Shown here: piece after piece, positions 7,896-15,106 of the stretch | Position numbering within the stretch: position 1 is the first letter of the stretch | Layout of the letters: every line of letters starts with the position of its first letter | Assembly: GCA_022776205.1 (NCBI GenBank) | Contig: JALFIK010000034.1 | Coordinates: 1-30,034 of the forward strand | Reading direction: 5' to 3' | DNA from: Eubacterium sp. | Lineage (GTDB): Bacteria; Bacillota; Clostridia; Lachnospirales; Lachnospiraceae | DNA: 30,034 bases | Made by a program: the position numbers and the translations under genes | Notes under the pieces: generated by a model | Database searches by the model: none | Told to the model about the DNA's origin: nothing | What the model saw: only the letters and a program-made list of their open reading frames with translations

Positions 7896-7978
7896 ATAAC
7901 TGTGAAAATTATACTAAAATGTGTCCATTACAGAATAGTTTGTTTTCACATAACGAGCCTGTAACAGACAAAATTTTT

Positions 7979-8593
7979 TTATGCTTCTACTTTTTCAAAA
8001 TCAATGGCACCGTGTTTGCAAAGTGGGCAGATGAAGTCGGCCGGAAGTTCTTCTCCTTCGTAAACATAACCACAGATTTTACATACCCATGTTGTCTTCT
8101 TATCTTTCGGAGCCTGTGGGGCCGGCTTGATGTGAGCCTGATAATAAGTGTAGGTTGCAGAAGGTTCGTCGGCAAGAATTTCTGCCTCCGTAATATCAGC
8201 GATGAACATAGTGTGCGTCCCCAGATCGACGGTTTTTACAACTTTAGCGCTAAGATAAGCATTGGTTCCTTCGGTAATATAATAGATACCGTTTGCTGAA
8301 CGGGTTACTGCTGTATAATCTGCGAACTTGTCCACGTCTCTTCCGCTCTGGAATCCGAAATGACGGAATGTGTCAAAGGAAGCCTTCTCGGAAAGAATGG
8401 ATACGTTGAATTCTCCTGTTTTGAGAATCATGTCATGGGTAAGATTTGCCTTATTAACGGTAAGGGAGATTCTAAGAGGGGAATCTGTCACCTGGGAAGC
8501 AGTATTGGTAATACATCCATTATCCTTCTCACCATCTTTTGCTGTTACAACAAAAAGTCCATAAGAAAGTTTAAACATTGCACTTGGGTTCAT
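7979..8593 (-). CDS. Flavin reductase-rubredoxin fusion (Hrb-like)
   Basis: Cytosolic redox protein of 204 residues. The first 150 or so residues are a split-barrel FMN-binding flavin reductase domain (MNPSAMFKLSYGLFVVTA, then TNTASQVTDSPLRISL). The end is a compact rubredoxin-like domain with CKICGY and CPLC as the four iron ligands. It lacks the middle loop of free rubredoxin, as in rubrerythrin. The order matches high-molecular-weight rubredoxin (Hrb) of acetogens, which passes electrons from NAD(P)H to flavodiiron oxygen or NO reductases; that role is inferred. The longer frame to 8725 is rejected: the ATG at 8593 has AAAGGAG five bases upstream and begins like family members. Own minus-strand promoter, divergent from nth. 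Confidence 0.93.
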   Translation of the reverse strand: MNPSAMFKLSYGLFVVTAKDGEKDNGCITNTASQVTDSPLRISLTVNKANLTHDMILKTGEFNVSILSEKASFDTFRHFGFQSGRDVDKFADYTAVTRSANGIYYITEGTNAYLSAKVVKTVDLGTHTMFIADITEAEILADEPSATYTYYQAHIKPAPQAPKDKKTTWVCKICGYVYEGEELPADFICPLCKHGAIDFEKVEA

Positions 8594-8653
8594 AATTGCT
8601 CCTTTCCGGCCTGCATGGCCTCTGTTTTTATTTATGCGAAATATTTTGCTATT

Positions 8654-8682
8654 ACAATACCATATTTTTGAAAAAAACTCAA
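8654..8682 (-). promoter_or_regulatory. Putative promoter of the flavin reductase-rubredoxin gene
   Basis: On the minus strand, TTGAGT (8682-8677), a 17-bp spacer ending in TGG and TATTGT (8659-8654). Both hexamers are only fair matches. Confidence 0.45.
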
Positions 8683-8714
8683 TAAAAATAATTGTTACTG
8701 TTTTATTTGAAAAT

Positions 8715-8737
8715 CTTGAAATCATAAAAATTTCAAG
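8715..8737. promoter_or_regulatory. Inverted repeat inside the nth promoter, possible operator
   Basis: CTTGAAAT (8715-8722) and ATTTCAAG (8730-8737) are perfect 8-bp reverse complements separated by 7 bases. They fill the space from the -35 to just before the -10, so a bound protein would block polymerase. It matches neither LexA nor PerR boxes as I know them. Confidence 0.5.
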
Positions 8738-8744
8738 TTATAAT
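8716..8744 (+). promoter_or_regulatory. Promoter of nth
   Basis: TTGAAA (8716-8721), a 17-bp spacer and a perfect TATAAT (8739-8744), 32 bases before the nth ATG. Confidence 0.75.
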
Positions 8745-8776
8745 CGGTTGAAAAAGGACAAAAACGGGAGGATGCT

Positions 8777-9463
8777 ATGCGGAAGAAAGAGAGAGCGGCA
8801 ATCGTCATAAAACGGCTGAAAGAGGAATATCCGGATGCAGATTGCACGCTGGATTATAATGAGGCCTGGAAACTGCTGGTTAGTGTGCGGCTGGCGGCAC
8901 AATGTACAGATGAGAGAGTGAATGTTATCGTGAAGGATCTTTTTGCCAGATATCCCGGAGTGGATGCCCTTGCGCAGGCATCTCCGGAAGAGATTGAAGA
9001 AATTGTTCGGCCGTGTGGTCTTGGGAAAAGTAAGGCAAGAGATATCAGTAAATGTATGCGTATGCTGCGGGATGAATATGATTCTAAAGTGCCGGATAAT
9101 TTTGATGATTTGCTGAAGCTTCCCGGAGTGGGAAGAAAAAGTGCAAATCTGATCATGGGTGATGTCTTCGGGAAACCGGCAATTGTGACGGATACCCATT
9201 GTATCCGGCTCTGTAATCGGATCGGTCTTGTGGATAACGAGAAAAATCCGAAGAAAGTGGAAATGGCTTTGTGGAAAATTATCCCGCCGGAGGAAGGAGG
9301 CGATTTTTGTCATCGATTAGTTTATCATGGAAGAGAAGTTTGCACGGCCAGAACCACACCTCATTGTGAAAAATGCTGTCTTCAGGATGTATGCAAGGCT
9401 TATCCGGCTTATGCGAAACAGAAAAATGAGAGAAAAAGAATTGTATCTCTCAAAAAGATGTAG
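8777..9463 (+). CDS. nth: Endonuclease III (DNA glycosylase/AP lyase)
   Basis: Base-excision repair enzyme that removes oxidised pyrimidines and cuts at the abasic site. The 228-residue protein has the helix-hairpin-helix LPGVGRKSAN with catalytic Lys121, and catalytic Asp139 in VTDTH. The early AAQCTDERVN block corresponds to the family's LSAQATD. The C-terminal iron-sulfur cluster uses Cys189, 197, 200 and 206. The first gap is seven residues (C-x7-C-x2-C-x5-C) where E. coli Nth has six. ATG 8777 has GGGAGG at 8766-8771, five bases upstream. The gene is divergent from a redox flavoprotein. No terminator separates it from purC. Confidence 0.95.
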   Translation: MRKKERAAIVIKRLKEEYPDADCTLDYNEAWKLLVSVRLAAQCTDERVNVIVKDLFARYPGVDALAQASPEEIEEIVRPCGLGKSKARDISKCMRMLRDEYDSKVPDNFDDLLKLPGVGRKSANLIMGDVFGKPAIVTDTHCIRLCNRIGLVDNEKNPKKVEMALWKIIPPEEGGDFCHRLVYHGREVCTARTTPHCEKCCLQDVCKAYPAYAKQKNERKRIVSLKKM

Positions 9464-9469
9464 TACAAT
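9441..9469 (+). promoter_or_regulatory. Putative purC promoter inside the end of nth
   Basis: TTGTAT (9441-9446), a 17-bp spacer and TACAAT (9464-9469). The site overlaps the last codons of nth and lies 40 bases before purC. I see no purine riboswitch in this short leader. Confidence 0.45.
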
Positions 9470-9508
9470 GTACGCAAACTGGAAAAAAGTTTAGAAAAAG
9501 AGGATGAA

Positions 9509-10387
9509 ATGATGAAAGAATTTAAACCGATCAAAGAAGGTAAAGTCCGCGAAGTATATGATACAGGGGATAACCTGATTATCACAGCTACAGACAGAAT
9601 TTCTGCATTCGATGTGATTTTGAAAAACAAAGTGACTGATAAAGGGGCAATCTTAACCCAGATGTCAAAATTCTGGTTCGATTTTACAAAGAACACAGTA
9701 CCGAACCATATGCTTTCTGTGGATGTGAAAGATATGCCGGAATTTTTCCAGAATGAGAAATTTGCCGGTAGAAGCATGATGTGTAAGAAACTCGAGATGT
9801 TTCCGGTAGAATGTATTGTCCGTGGTTATATTACAGGAAGCGGCTGGGCAAGTTATCAGGAGAACGGAACAGTCTGCGGCATTAAGCTTCCGGAAGGATT
9901 AAAGGAATCGGAAAAACTGCCGGAACCGATTTACACACCATCTACGAAGGCAGATTTGGGAGATCATGATGAGAATGTCTCCTATGAGAAGACTGTGGAG
10001 ATTCTCGAGGACCTGTATCCGGGTAAGGGAAATTATTATGCAAATATTCTTAAAGAATATACTATTTCCCTGTATAAGAAATGTGCAGATTATGCATGGG
10101 AACGAGGAATTATCATTGCAGATACCAAATTTGAGTTTGGTCTGGATGAAAATGGACAGGTTGTGATCGGGGATGAGATGCTCACACCTGACAGCTCCCG
10201 TTTCTGGCCAAGAGAAGGCTATGAAGCAGGAAAGGGGCAGCCATCCTATGACAAACAGTTTGTTAGAGACTGGTTAAAACAAAATCCCGACAGTGATTAT
10301 GATCTGCCGGAAGATGTGATTGACAAGACGGTAGATAAGTATAAAGAGGCCTATGAGAAACTGACAGGAAAGCCGTTTGAGGCATAA
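9509..10387 (+). CDS. purC: SAICAR synthetase (phosphoribosylaminoimidazole-succinocarboxamide synthase)
   Basis: Purine biosynthesis enzyme that joins CAIR and aspartate with ATP to form SAICAR in the cytosol. The 292-residue chain shows KEGKVREVYDTGD at the N-terminus (nucleotide-binding hairpin), TDRISAFDVI (about 28-37) and VECIVRGYITGSGWASY (about 108-124). Further on are the ADTKFEFG block and the DSSRFWP block typical of the longer PurC class. ATG 9509 is directly followed by a second ATG (9512). AGAGG at 9499-9503 fits either, so the true protein may be one residue shorter. It is a lone pur gene here, downstream of nth, and ends at a strong terminator. Confidence 0.97.
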   Translation: MMKEFKPIKEGKVREVYDTGDNLIITATDRISAFDVILKNKVTDKGAILTQMSKFWFDFTKNTVPNHMLSVDVKDMPEFFQNEKFAGRSMMCKKLEMFPVECIVRGYITGSGWASYQENGTVCGIKLPEGLKESEKLPEPIYTPSTKADLGDHDENVSYEKTVEILEDLYPGKGNYYANILKEYTISLYKKCADYAWERGIIIADTKFEFGLDENGQVVIGDEMLTPDSSRFWPREGYEAGKGQPSYDKQFVRDWLKQNPDSDYDLPEDVIDKTVDKYKEAYEKLTGKPFEA

Positions 10388-10405
10388 AGAGAATAGAGAG
10401 AGCGT

Positions 10406-10449
10406 GGCAGACTTTCCGAAAAAGGGGGGGAGTCTGCTATTTTTCTTTT
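10406..10449 (+). terminator. Rho-independent terminator of purC
   Basis: GCAGACTTTCC (10407-10417) pairs with GGGGAGTCTGC (10427-10437), using G-T pairs in the middle, and is followed by ATTTTTCTTTT. Confidence 0.82.
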
Positions 10450-10476
10450 ACTATCGGGAAACAGATCCGGTATAAA
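10448..10476 (+). promoter_or_regulatory. Weak candidate promoter of the PP2C-like gene
   Basis: TTACTA (10448-10453), a 17-bp spacer and TATAAA (10471-10476), just after the purC terminator. Some promoter is needed here, but the match is modest. Confidence 0.35.
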
Positions 10477-10522
10477 AGAAAAGGGAAGAACTATTTTAGT
10501 GAGAAAGGCGGGGAATGAATCA

Positions 10523-12283
10523 ATGCAACAGACAGAATGGAAAGTGAAGCAGCTGTGCATCAGGGGAAAAATTCATGAGAATGATTCTAAGGATCACTGT
10601 GCAATGGTGCAAAAAGAAGATGTAACAGTAATGACTCTGTGTGAGGGCGGGGAGGAGGCCCTTTATTCCGGAGTGGGTGCAGAAAGTGTGGCACAGTTTT
10701 CTGCCGAATATTTTGCGGATTGTTTCGAAAAACTTTGGGAAGCACAGGAGGACGAATATAAACTGGGAGATCTTTTGTTAAAATATCATCAGCAGATGAT
10801 GGTTCGTCTTGCGGAAGATGCATTCCGGAAAACTTCCATTAAAATAATTGCAGATCATAAATTGAAAAAAAGTGAACTGGATAAACTTTCCACATCTCTT
10901 CAGGTTTGTGCGGTATGTGGAAATCGGTTGATTTATATAAAAATAGGAAACGGAATGGCAGTACAGAGTTTTTCAGAGGAGTGTAAACTTTTTTCCACAT
11001 CGAAAAGAATCTCTGAACTTTCTGTAACAGTACCGAAGGCGGAAGATCTGGTACAGAAGGCAGAAGTAAAAATGACGATTCTTCCGGAGGACTGCCAGGC
11101 ATTTACCCTTCTGACAAGTGGTATGGAATATACGACCGGACTTTACGGAAAGGGTGAAATTCTTCCGGAGCTTCAAAGTTTCCTTTCGGAATTTTCGAAA
11201 GTGGAGGAAGAGAAAAAAGATGCTCTGCTTGATAAGTTTGTACAATCCCTTCAGGGATCCAAGGCAGAATATATGCAGGGGGATCTGGGAGTTTCTATTC
11301 TATATCGGAGCGCGGAAAACGAAGAGGGCCTTCTTCCTACAGGAAAGAAAGCAGGAAAAAACGGGAAACGAAAAAAGAATTCTTTCAAGGAGAAAATGCT
11401 TGAGCTTATTACCCTGCCGGAGGAGGAAGATCTTCCAATGGACGGAGCGGAAAACGAGACCGAAGGGACGGAAAAAGTTCCGGAAGAAATTATGGATAAA
11501 GAGGAACAAGAAGCTCAGACTTTCACCGGGGAAGTATCCGGGACGGAGGTTTTGGAACATTCCGATGAGCCGGAAAAAGAAGTGCCGGAGGCAGAAATTG
11601 ATAAGGCGGTGGCAGCGGTCAAAAGAAAGGTTCATGAAGCGGCAGAACACGAAAAATTGTCGGGAGCCGACTGGAAAAAATGGGTGCCGGGCATTCTTTG
11701 TGTGACACTTCTTGTTGTCGTAATTGTTCTGGGAATGAAAGTAAATACTTTGCAGAAAGAAAACCGCAAATTAAAAGCACAGATTGAAAAACAGGAGGCA
11801 AAAGAAGCCCAGGAGACGGAAGAAGATTTGTTTTCTTATATTAAAATTGACGGAAAAGAATATCAGCTTCTCGGAAGCCTTTCTGATTTTACCAAAGAGG
11901 GATGGAAATTAAAAGCACTCCGTACGGAAAATGCGACCCTTGTTCCGGGTGGGAAACTGGAAAAAGATGCTTATCTGACGAATAAAAGCGGTGTGAAAGT
12001 GGGAGTAATTATCCGTAATCTGGGAGATGCGGACCAGAAAGTCAGCAGTTGCAGTGTGACAAAACTAAGCTTTAGCAAAAAAGAGTCCGAAGATAAAGTG
12101 ATTCTGCCAAATAAACTTGGATTTAAGTCAAGCAGCAGAACTTTTAAAAAATATGGTTTTAAAAAGGACGGAGAAAACACATTGAAATATGAAAACCCGG
12201 ATGTGCAGGGCGAGTATATCAAAGTAACCCTTGATCAGGGCGGACGAGTTACCGGAATTGTTCTGGAGAAAGAAGAAAAATAA
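10523..12283 (+). CDS. Membrane-anchored PP2C-like protein, probable pseudophosphatase
   Basis: A 586-residue protein of unknown function. Residues 1-265 look like a PP2C (PPM) phosphatase fold: RGKIHEND (14-21) resembles the REENED start, KLSTSLQVCAVCGNRLIYIKIGNG (121-144) the central strands, and GDLGVSIL (253-260) the final metal-site strand. The usual metal ligands are changed: the DGMGG loop reads CEGGEE (40-45), GD becomes GN (142-143) and the late DG is SG (199-200). Activity is therefore doubtful. An acidic linker (about 300-380) leads to one span (386-405), a short coiled coil (406-433) and an extracytoplasmic domain (440-586). GTG at 10499 is an alternative start. ATG 10523, 8 bases after GCGGGGA, was preferred. 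The next gene starts 2 bases after the stop. Confidence 0.78.
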   Translation: MQQTEWKVKQLCIRGKIHENDSKDHCAMVQKEDVTVMTLCEGGEEALYSGVGAESVAQFSAEYFADCFEKLWEAQEDEYKLGDLLLKYHQQMMVRLAEDAFRKTSIKIIADHKLKKSELDKLSTSLQVCAVCGNRLIYIKIGNGMAVQSFSEECKLFSTSKRISELSVTVPKAEDLVQKAEVKMTILPEDCQAFTLLTSGMEYTTGLYGKGEILPELQSFLSEFSKVEEEKKDALLDKFVQSLQGSKAEYMQGDLGVSILYRSAENEEGLLPTGKKAGKNGKRKKNSFKEKMLELITLPEEEDLPMDGAENETEGTEKVPEEIMDKEEQEAQTFTGEVSGTEVLEHSDEPEKEVPEAEIDKAVAAVKRKVHEAAEHEKLSGADWKKWVPGILCVTLLVVVIVLGMKVNTLQKENRKLKAQIEKQEAKEAQETEEDLFSYIKIDGKEYQLLGSLSDFTKEGWKLKALRTENATLVPGGKLEKDAYLTNKSGVKVGVIIRNLGDADQKVSSCSVTKLSFSKKESEDKVILPNKLGFKSSSRTFKKYGFKKDGENTLKYENPDVQGEYIKVTLDQGGRVTGIVLEKEEK

Positions 12284-12285
12284 TA

Positions 12286-12750
12286 ATGGAAGAGAAACGA
12301 GATATTTTTGATAAAATAATGGCACTGCCGGGATTTAATATTTTTGAAGATTTTTATAAGAAATATAAGGAGGCCCTCCTTTATGTATTTTTCGGAGGGC
12401 TTACTACTCTCATCAGTATTGTTTCCTATAGCTATTGTGATGTTGCTCTCGGAATCAATCCATTGATTGCCAATGTGATTTCATGGATTCTGGCGGTGTC
12501 TTTTGCCTATGTGACGAACAAAATATGGGTATTCGATTCAAAAACTCATGGAGTAGGAGAAATTTGTAAAGAGGCTTTTAATTTTGCGGCAGGACGTCTT
12601 CTCACCCTCGGAATTGAGGAGCTGATATTGTTCATTTTTATTACGAAACTTCATCTGAACAGTATTGTTGTAAAAATTGCAGCGCAATTTATTGTGCTTG
12701 TACTTAATTATGTCATCAGTAAGCTGATTGTATTTAGGAACGGGAAATAG
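12286..12750 (+). CDS. GtrA-like four-span membrane protein
   Basis: Small membrane protein of 154 residues in the GtrA/DPMS family, which is thought to help move or present polyprenyl-linked sugars for envelope glycosylation. About 28 cytoplasmic residues come first, then four spans: near 30-50 (LLYVFFGGLTTLISIVSYSY), 57-77 (PLIANVISWILAVSFAYVTN), 98-120 and 127-147. The block VTNKIWVFDS after span 2 and the end SKLIVFRNGK are typical for the family. It starts 2 bases after the PP2C-like stop with no close Shine-Dalgarno (GGAG is 17 bases away), so it probably depends on translational coupling. Its last 17 bases overlap the end of convergent trmO. No glycosyltransferase is next to it, so its partner is unclear. 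Confidence 0.87.
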   Translation: MEEKRDIFDKIMALPGFNIFEDFYKKYKEALLYVFFGGLTTLISIVSYSYCDVALGINPLIANVISWILAVSFAYVTNKIWVFDSKTHGVGEICKEAFNFAAGRLLTLGIEELILFIFITKLHLNSIVVKIAAQFIVLVLNYVISKLIVFRNGK

Positions 12751-13447
12751 GGCAGATATCGGTCACAAATAATCTGTTCCCCTCTACTTTAAAGTGAATA
12801 TCCATTCCGGCAAATTCCATACCGTAAATGCGTGCCGGGTCATTTTGGTAGGAAGGTCGTGGGTCAAGGGAAAGACAGTCTGTGAGAGGCTGTCTTTTTT
12901 CCTGTGGAATTTTTTGTAGAAGGTCTTCTGAAATGTGGACAGACAGTCGGTGGGATAGACCTCTCGTGGAAAAACCGCCACAGGCTTCCGGGTGGGAATC
13001 GGTAAAGGGAAGATAGGGTTTGATGTCAAAAATCGGTGTGTTGTCCATCATATCTGCACCGGAGACAAAAAGTACCGGGCCGTCCGGAGAAGATGGGATA
13101 TACTTCTCAAGACGGACACAGGAAAGACCGACTGGATTGGGGCGATAGGGAGAACGGGTTGCAAAAACCCCCTTTCTTGTGTTACCTCCCAGACGCGGGG
13201 GACGTACGGTCGGCGTCCAGTCCCTCTTCTTATTTTCTGAAAATCCCCACAGGAGCCAGAGATGGGAAAATTCCGTGATTCCGCGGAAACAATCTTCCTT
13301 TCTGCATTCCGGGACAAAGACAAGACGGGCTGTCAGAGTGTCCACGAGGCCGCTCTGCCTTGGAATGCCAAATTTATCCGGAAAATCTGTGCGGATATAT
13401 GCAATGGGATGGAGAGCAAGTTCTGTTTTAGGACATAAATTTTTCAT
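12734..13447 (-). CDS. trmO: tRNA (t6A37) N6-methyltransferase TrmO (TsaA/UPF0066)
   Basis: SAM-dependent enzyme that methylates threonylcarbamoyl-adenosine 37 of threonine tRNAs (m6t6A). The 237-residue protein has the TrmO fold in order: PIAYIRTDFPDKFGIPRQSG at the N-terminus, then FSHLWLLWGF (about 60-69). The SAM and tRNA region follows with PPRLGGNTRKGVFATRSPYR (about 83-102) and PNPVGLS, then TPIFDIKPYLPFTD, and last the small C-terminal domain with LDPRPSYQ. ATG 13447 has AAAGGA six bases upstream on the minus strand. It has its own promoter, is divergent from pepD, and its 3' end overlaps the gtrA-like gene by 17 bases with no terminator between. Confidence 0.92.
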   Translation of the reverse strand: MKNLCPKTELALHPIAYIRTDFPDKFGIPRQSGLVDTLTARLVFVPECRKEDCFRGITEFSHLWLLWGFSENKKRDWTPTVRPPRLGGNTRKGVFATRSPYRPNPVGLSCVRLEKYIPSSPDGPVLFVSGADMMDNTPIFDIKPYLPFTDSHPEACGGFSTRGLSHRLSVHISEDLLQKIPQEKRQPLTDCLSLDPRPSYQNDPARIYGMEFAGMDIHFKVEGNRLFVTDICPISRS

Positions 13448-13476
13448 AATGATTCCTTTCTGTTATCTGTTTTTTC

Positions 13477-13505
13477 AGTATAGCGGTTATTTGGCAAAAT
13501 GACAA
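13477..13505 (-). promoter_or_regulatory. Promoter of trmO
   Basis: On the minus strand, TTGTCA (13505-13500), a 17-bp spacer and TATACT (13482-13477), 29 bases before the trmO ATG. Confidence 0.7.
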
Positions 13506-13535
13506 GAAATAACAAATTAAAAAATCAGTAAGAAA

Positions 13536-13564
13536 TTGCGAAAAATTAGAAAGTGATATATAAT
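13536..13564 (+). promoter_or_regulatory. Promoter of the pepD operon
   Basis: TTGCGA (13536-13541), a 17-bp spacer and a perfect TATAAT (13559-13564). The leader of about 65 bases contains a small GAAA-loop hairpin (CGGA 13593-13596 with TCCG 13601-13604) but no riboswitch I recognise. Confidence 0.65.
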
Positions 13565-13636
13565 ACTAACAAGATTTCGAAAGTGTAAATCACGGAGAAA
13601 TCCGCAGACATTATAAATGCAAACAGGAGGAAGAAA

Positions 13637-15106
13637 ATGGGCGTTTTAGACAAGTTAGTGCCGGAGAAGGTTTTTTATTATTTTGAAGAGATTTGTAAAA
13701 TTCCACATGGTTCGAGGAATACGAAAGCAATCAGCGATTATTGTGTTGCCTTTGCCAGGGACAGAGGACTGGCGGTAACCCAGGATGAGGACAATAATGT
13801 AATCATCTTTAAAGAAGGCAGTGAAGGATATGAACAATCCCGTCCGGTCATTATTCAGGGACATCTGGATATGGTCTGCGAAAAAGAAGAGGGATGTATC
13901 ATCGACTTCGAAAAAGATGGTCTGGATCTTGCTATTGACGGAGATTATATTTATGCCAGAGGAACAACGCTGGGCGGTGATGACGGAATTGCCGTTGCCA
14001 TGGCTCTGGCAATTCTTGATGATGACAGTATTGTGCATCCGCCGTTGGAAGTGGTACTTACGGTAGATGAGGAAATCGGAATGCTCGGAGCCGTATCTAT
14101 GGACTGTTCTCCATTAAAAGGACGTCTCATGTTAAATCTTGATTCTGAAGTTGAGGGACAATTTCTGATTGGCTGTGCAGGAGGAATGACAGCGAAATGT
14201 GTGTTCCCGGCTGCAAGACGCCGCTGGGGCGGAAAGCCGGTCAGCGTGAGCGTAAGTGGTGTTACCGGCGGACACTCCGGGGTGGAGATTATCAAGGAGG
14301 GAGCCAATGCCAATGTGGTACTTGGGCGTGTATTATATGCTTTAAAGAAAAAAACGGACTTTGCCCTGATCAGTGTGGATGGGGGGATTAAGGATAACGC
14401 CATTACGAGGAGTGCAAGGGCGGTATTAATGCTCGCACCGGGAGAGGAAGAGGTCTTTGAGGAAATCCTTACAAAAATGCAGGAAATACTGGTGAAGGAA
14501 TACCGTAAGACAGATCCTGATATCTGTGTTACAGGAAGCACGGAACTTTCCGGCGAAGAAGAAGCTTGTGCGGAACGCTGGCTTCCGATGACAGAGAAGT
14601 GTGGAAATGCAGTGATTACTGCCCTTCGCTGTCTGCCTTTTGGCGTACAGAAGATGAGCCCGGATATGAAAGGGCTCGTACAGACTTCTTTAAATCCAGG
14701 AATTTTAAAAACAGAGGATGGTGCAGTGACAATCAGTTTATCTGTCCGAAGCAGTATGGCGAGCGAAAAAGAAGAATTATTTGAGCGTCTGGTCTGCCTC
14801 ACAGAAAGTCTGGATGGACATGTAACCCGGGAGGGTGATTATCCGGCATGGGAATATAAGGAAGATTCAGAGCTTCGCACACTTATGGGAGAGGTATATC
14901 GTGAGATGTTTGAGAAAGAACCCGTCATGGAAGTAATTCATGCCGGTGTGGAATGCGGACTTTTTTCAGAAAAGCTTCCGGGACTTGACTGCGTATCCTA
15001 CGGACCGGATATTCATGATATCCATACACCAAAAGAGCGCCTTTCCATCGGAAGTACAAAAAGAATCTATGAGTATACGGTGGAAGTATTAAAGAGGCTT
15101 AAGTAG
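13637..15106 (+). CDS. pepD: Aminoacyl-histidine dipeptidase (Xaa-His dipeptidase, M20C)
   Basis: Cytosolic dinuclear zinc dipeptidase of broad specificity (carnosinase-like) that recycles dipeptides. The 489-residue length is normal. Metal and catalytic residues are visible: QGHLDMV with H76 and D78, TLGGDDGIA with D115 as bridging ligand, VDEEIGM with E145 and E146, LNLDSE with the next Asp, and the C-terminal HTPKE with H463. The long middle insert (GGHSGVEI and on) is the lid domain. ATG 13637 has AGGAGG at 13625-13630, six bases upstream. It leads a tight run: the next gene starts inside its stop codon (TAGTG). Confidence 0.95.
   Translation: MGVLDKLVPEKVFYYFEEICKIPHGSRNTKAISDYCVAFARDRGLAVTQDEDNNVIIFKEGSEGYEQSRPVIIQGHLDMVCEKEEGCIIDFEKDGLDLAIDGDYIYARGTTLGGDDGIAVAMALAILDDDSIVHPPLEVVLTVDEEIGMLGAVSMDCSPLKGRLMLNLDSEVEGQFLIGCAGGMTAKCVFPAARRRWGGKPVSVSVSGVTGGHSGVEIIKEGANANVVLGRVLYALKKKTDFALISVDGGIKDNAITRSARAVLMLAPGEEEVFEEILTKMQEILVKEYRKTDPDICVTGSTELSGEEEACAERWLPMTEKCGNAVITALRCLPFGVQKMSPDMKGLVQTSLNPGILKTEDGAVTISLSVRSSMASEKEELFERLVCLTESLDGHVTREGDYPAWEYKEDSELRTLMGEVYREMFEKEPVMEVIHAGVECGLFSEKLPGLDCVSYGPDIHDIHTPKERLSIGSTKRIYEYTVEVLKRLK

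Noticed and set aside
8594..8725. N-terminal extension of 44 residues on the flavin reductase
   Set aside because: It covers the promoter and ribosome binding site, and family members begin at the Met encoded at 8593.
13565..13636. Riboswitch in the pepD leader
   Set aside because: Only two very small hairpins are present; no conserved core of a known class is seen.
13951..14802. Open frame of 283 codons on the minus strand inside pepD
   Set aside because: It lies opposite a clear full-length pepD, has low-complexity Ser/Pro/Thr-rich translation, no ribosome binding site and no recognisable motif.
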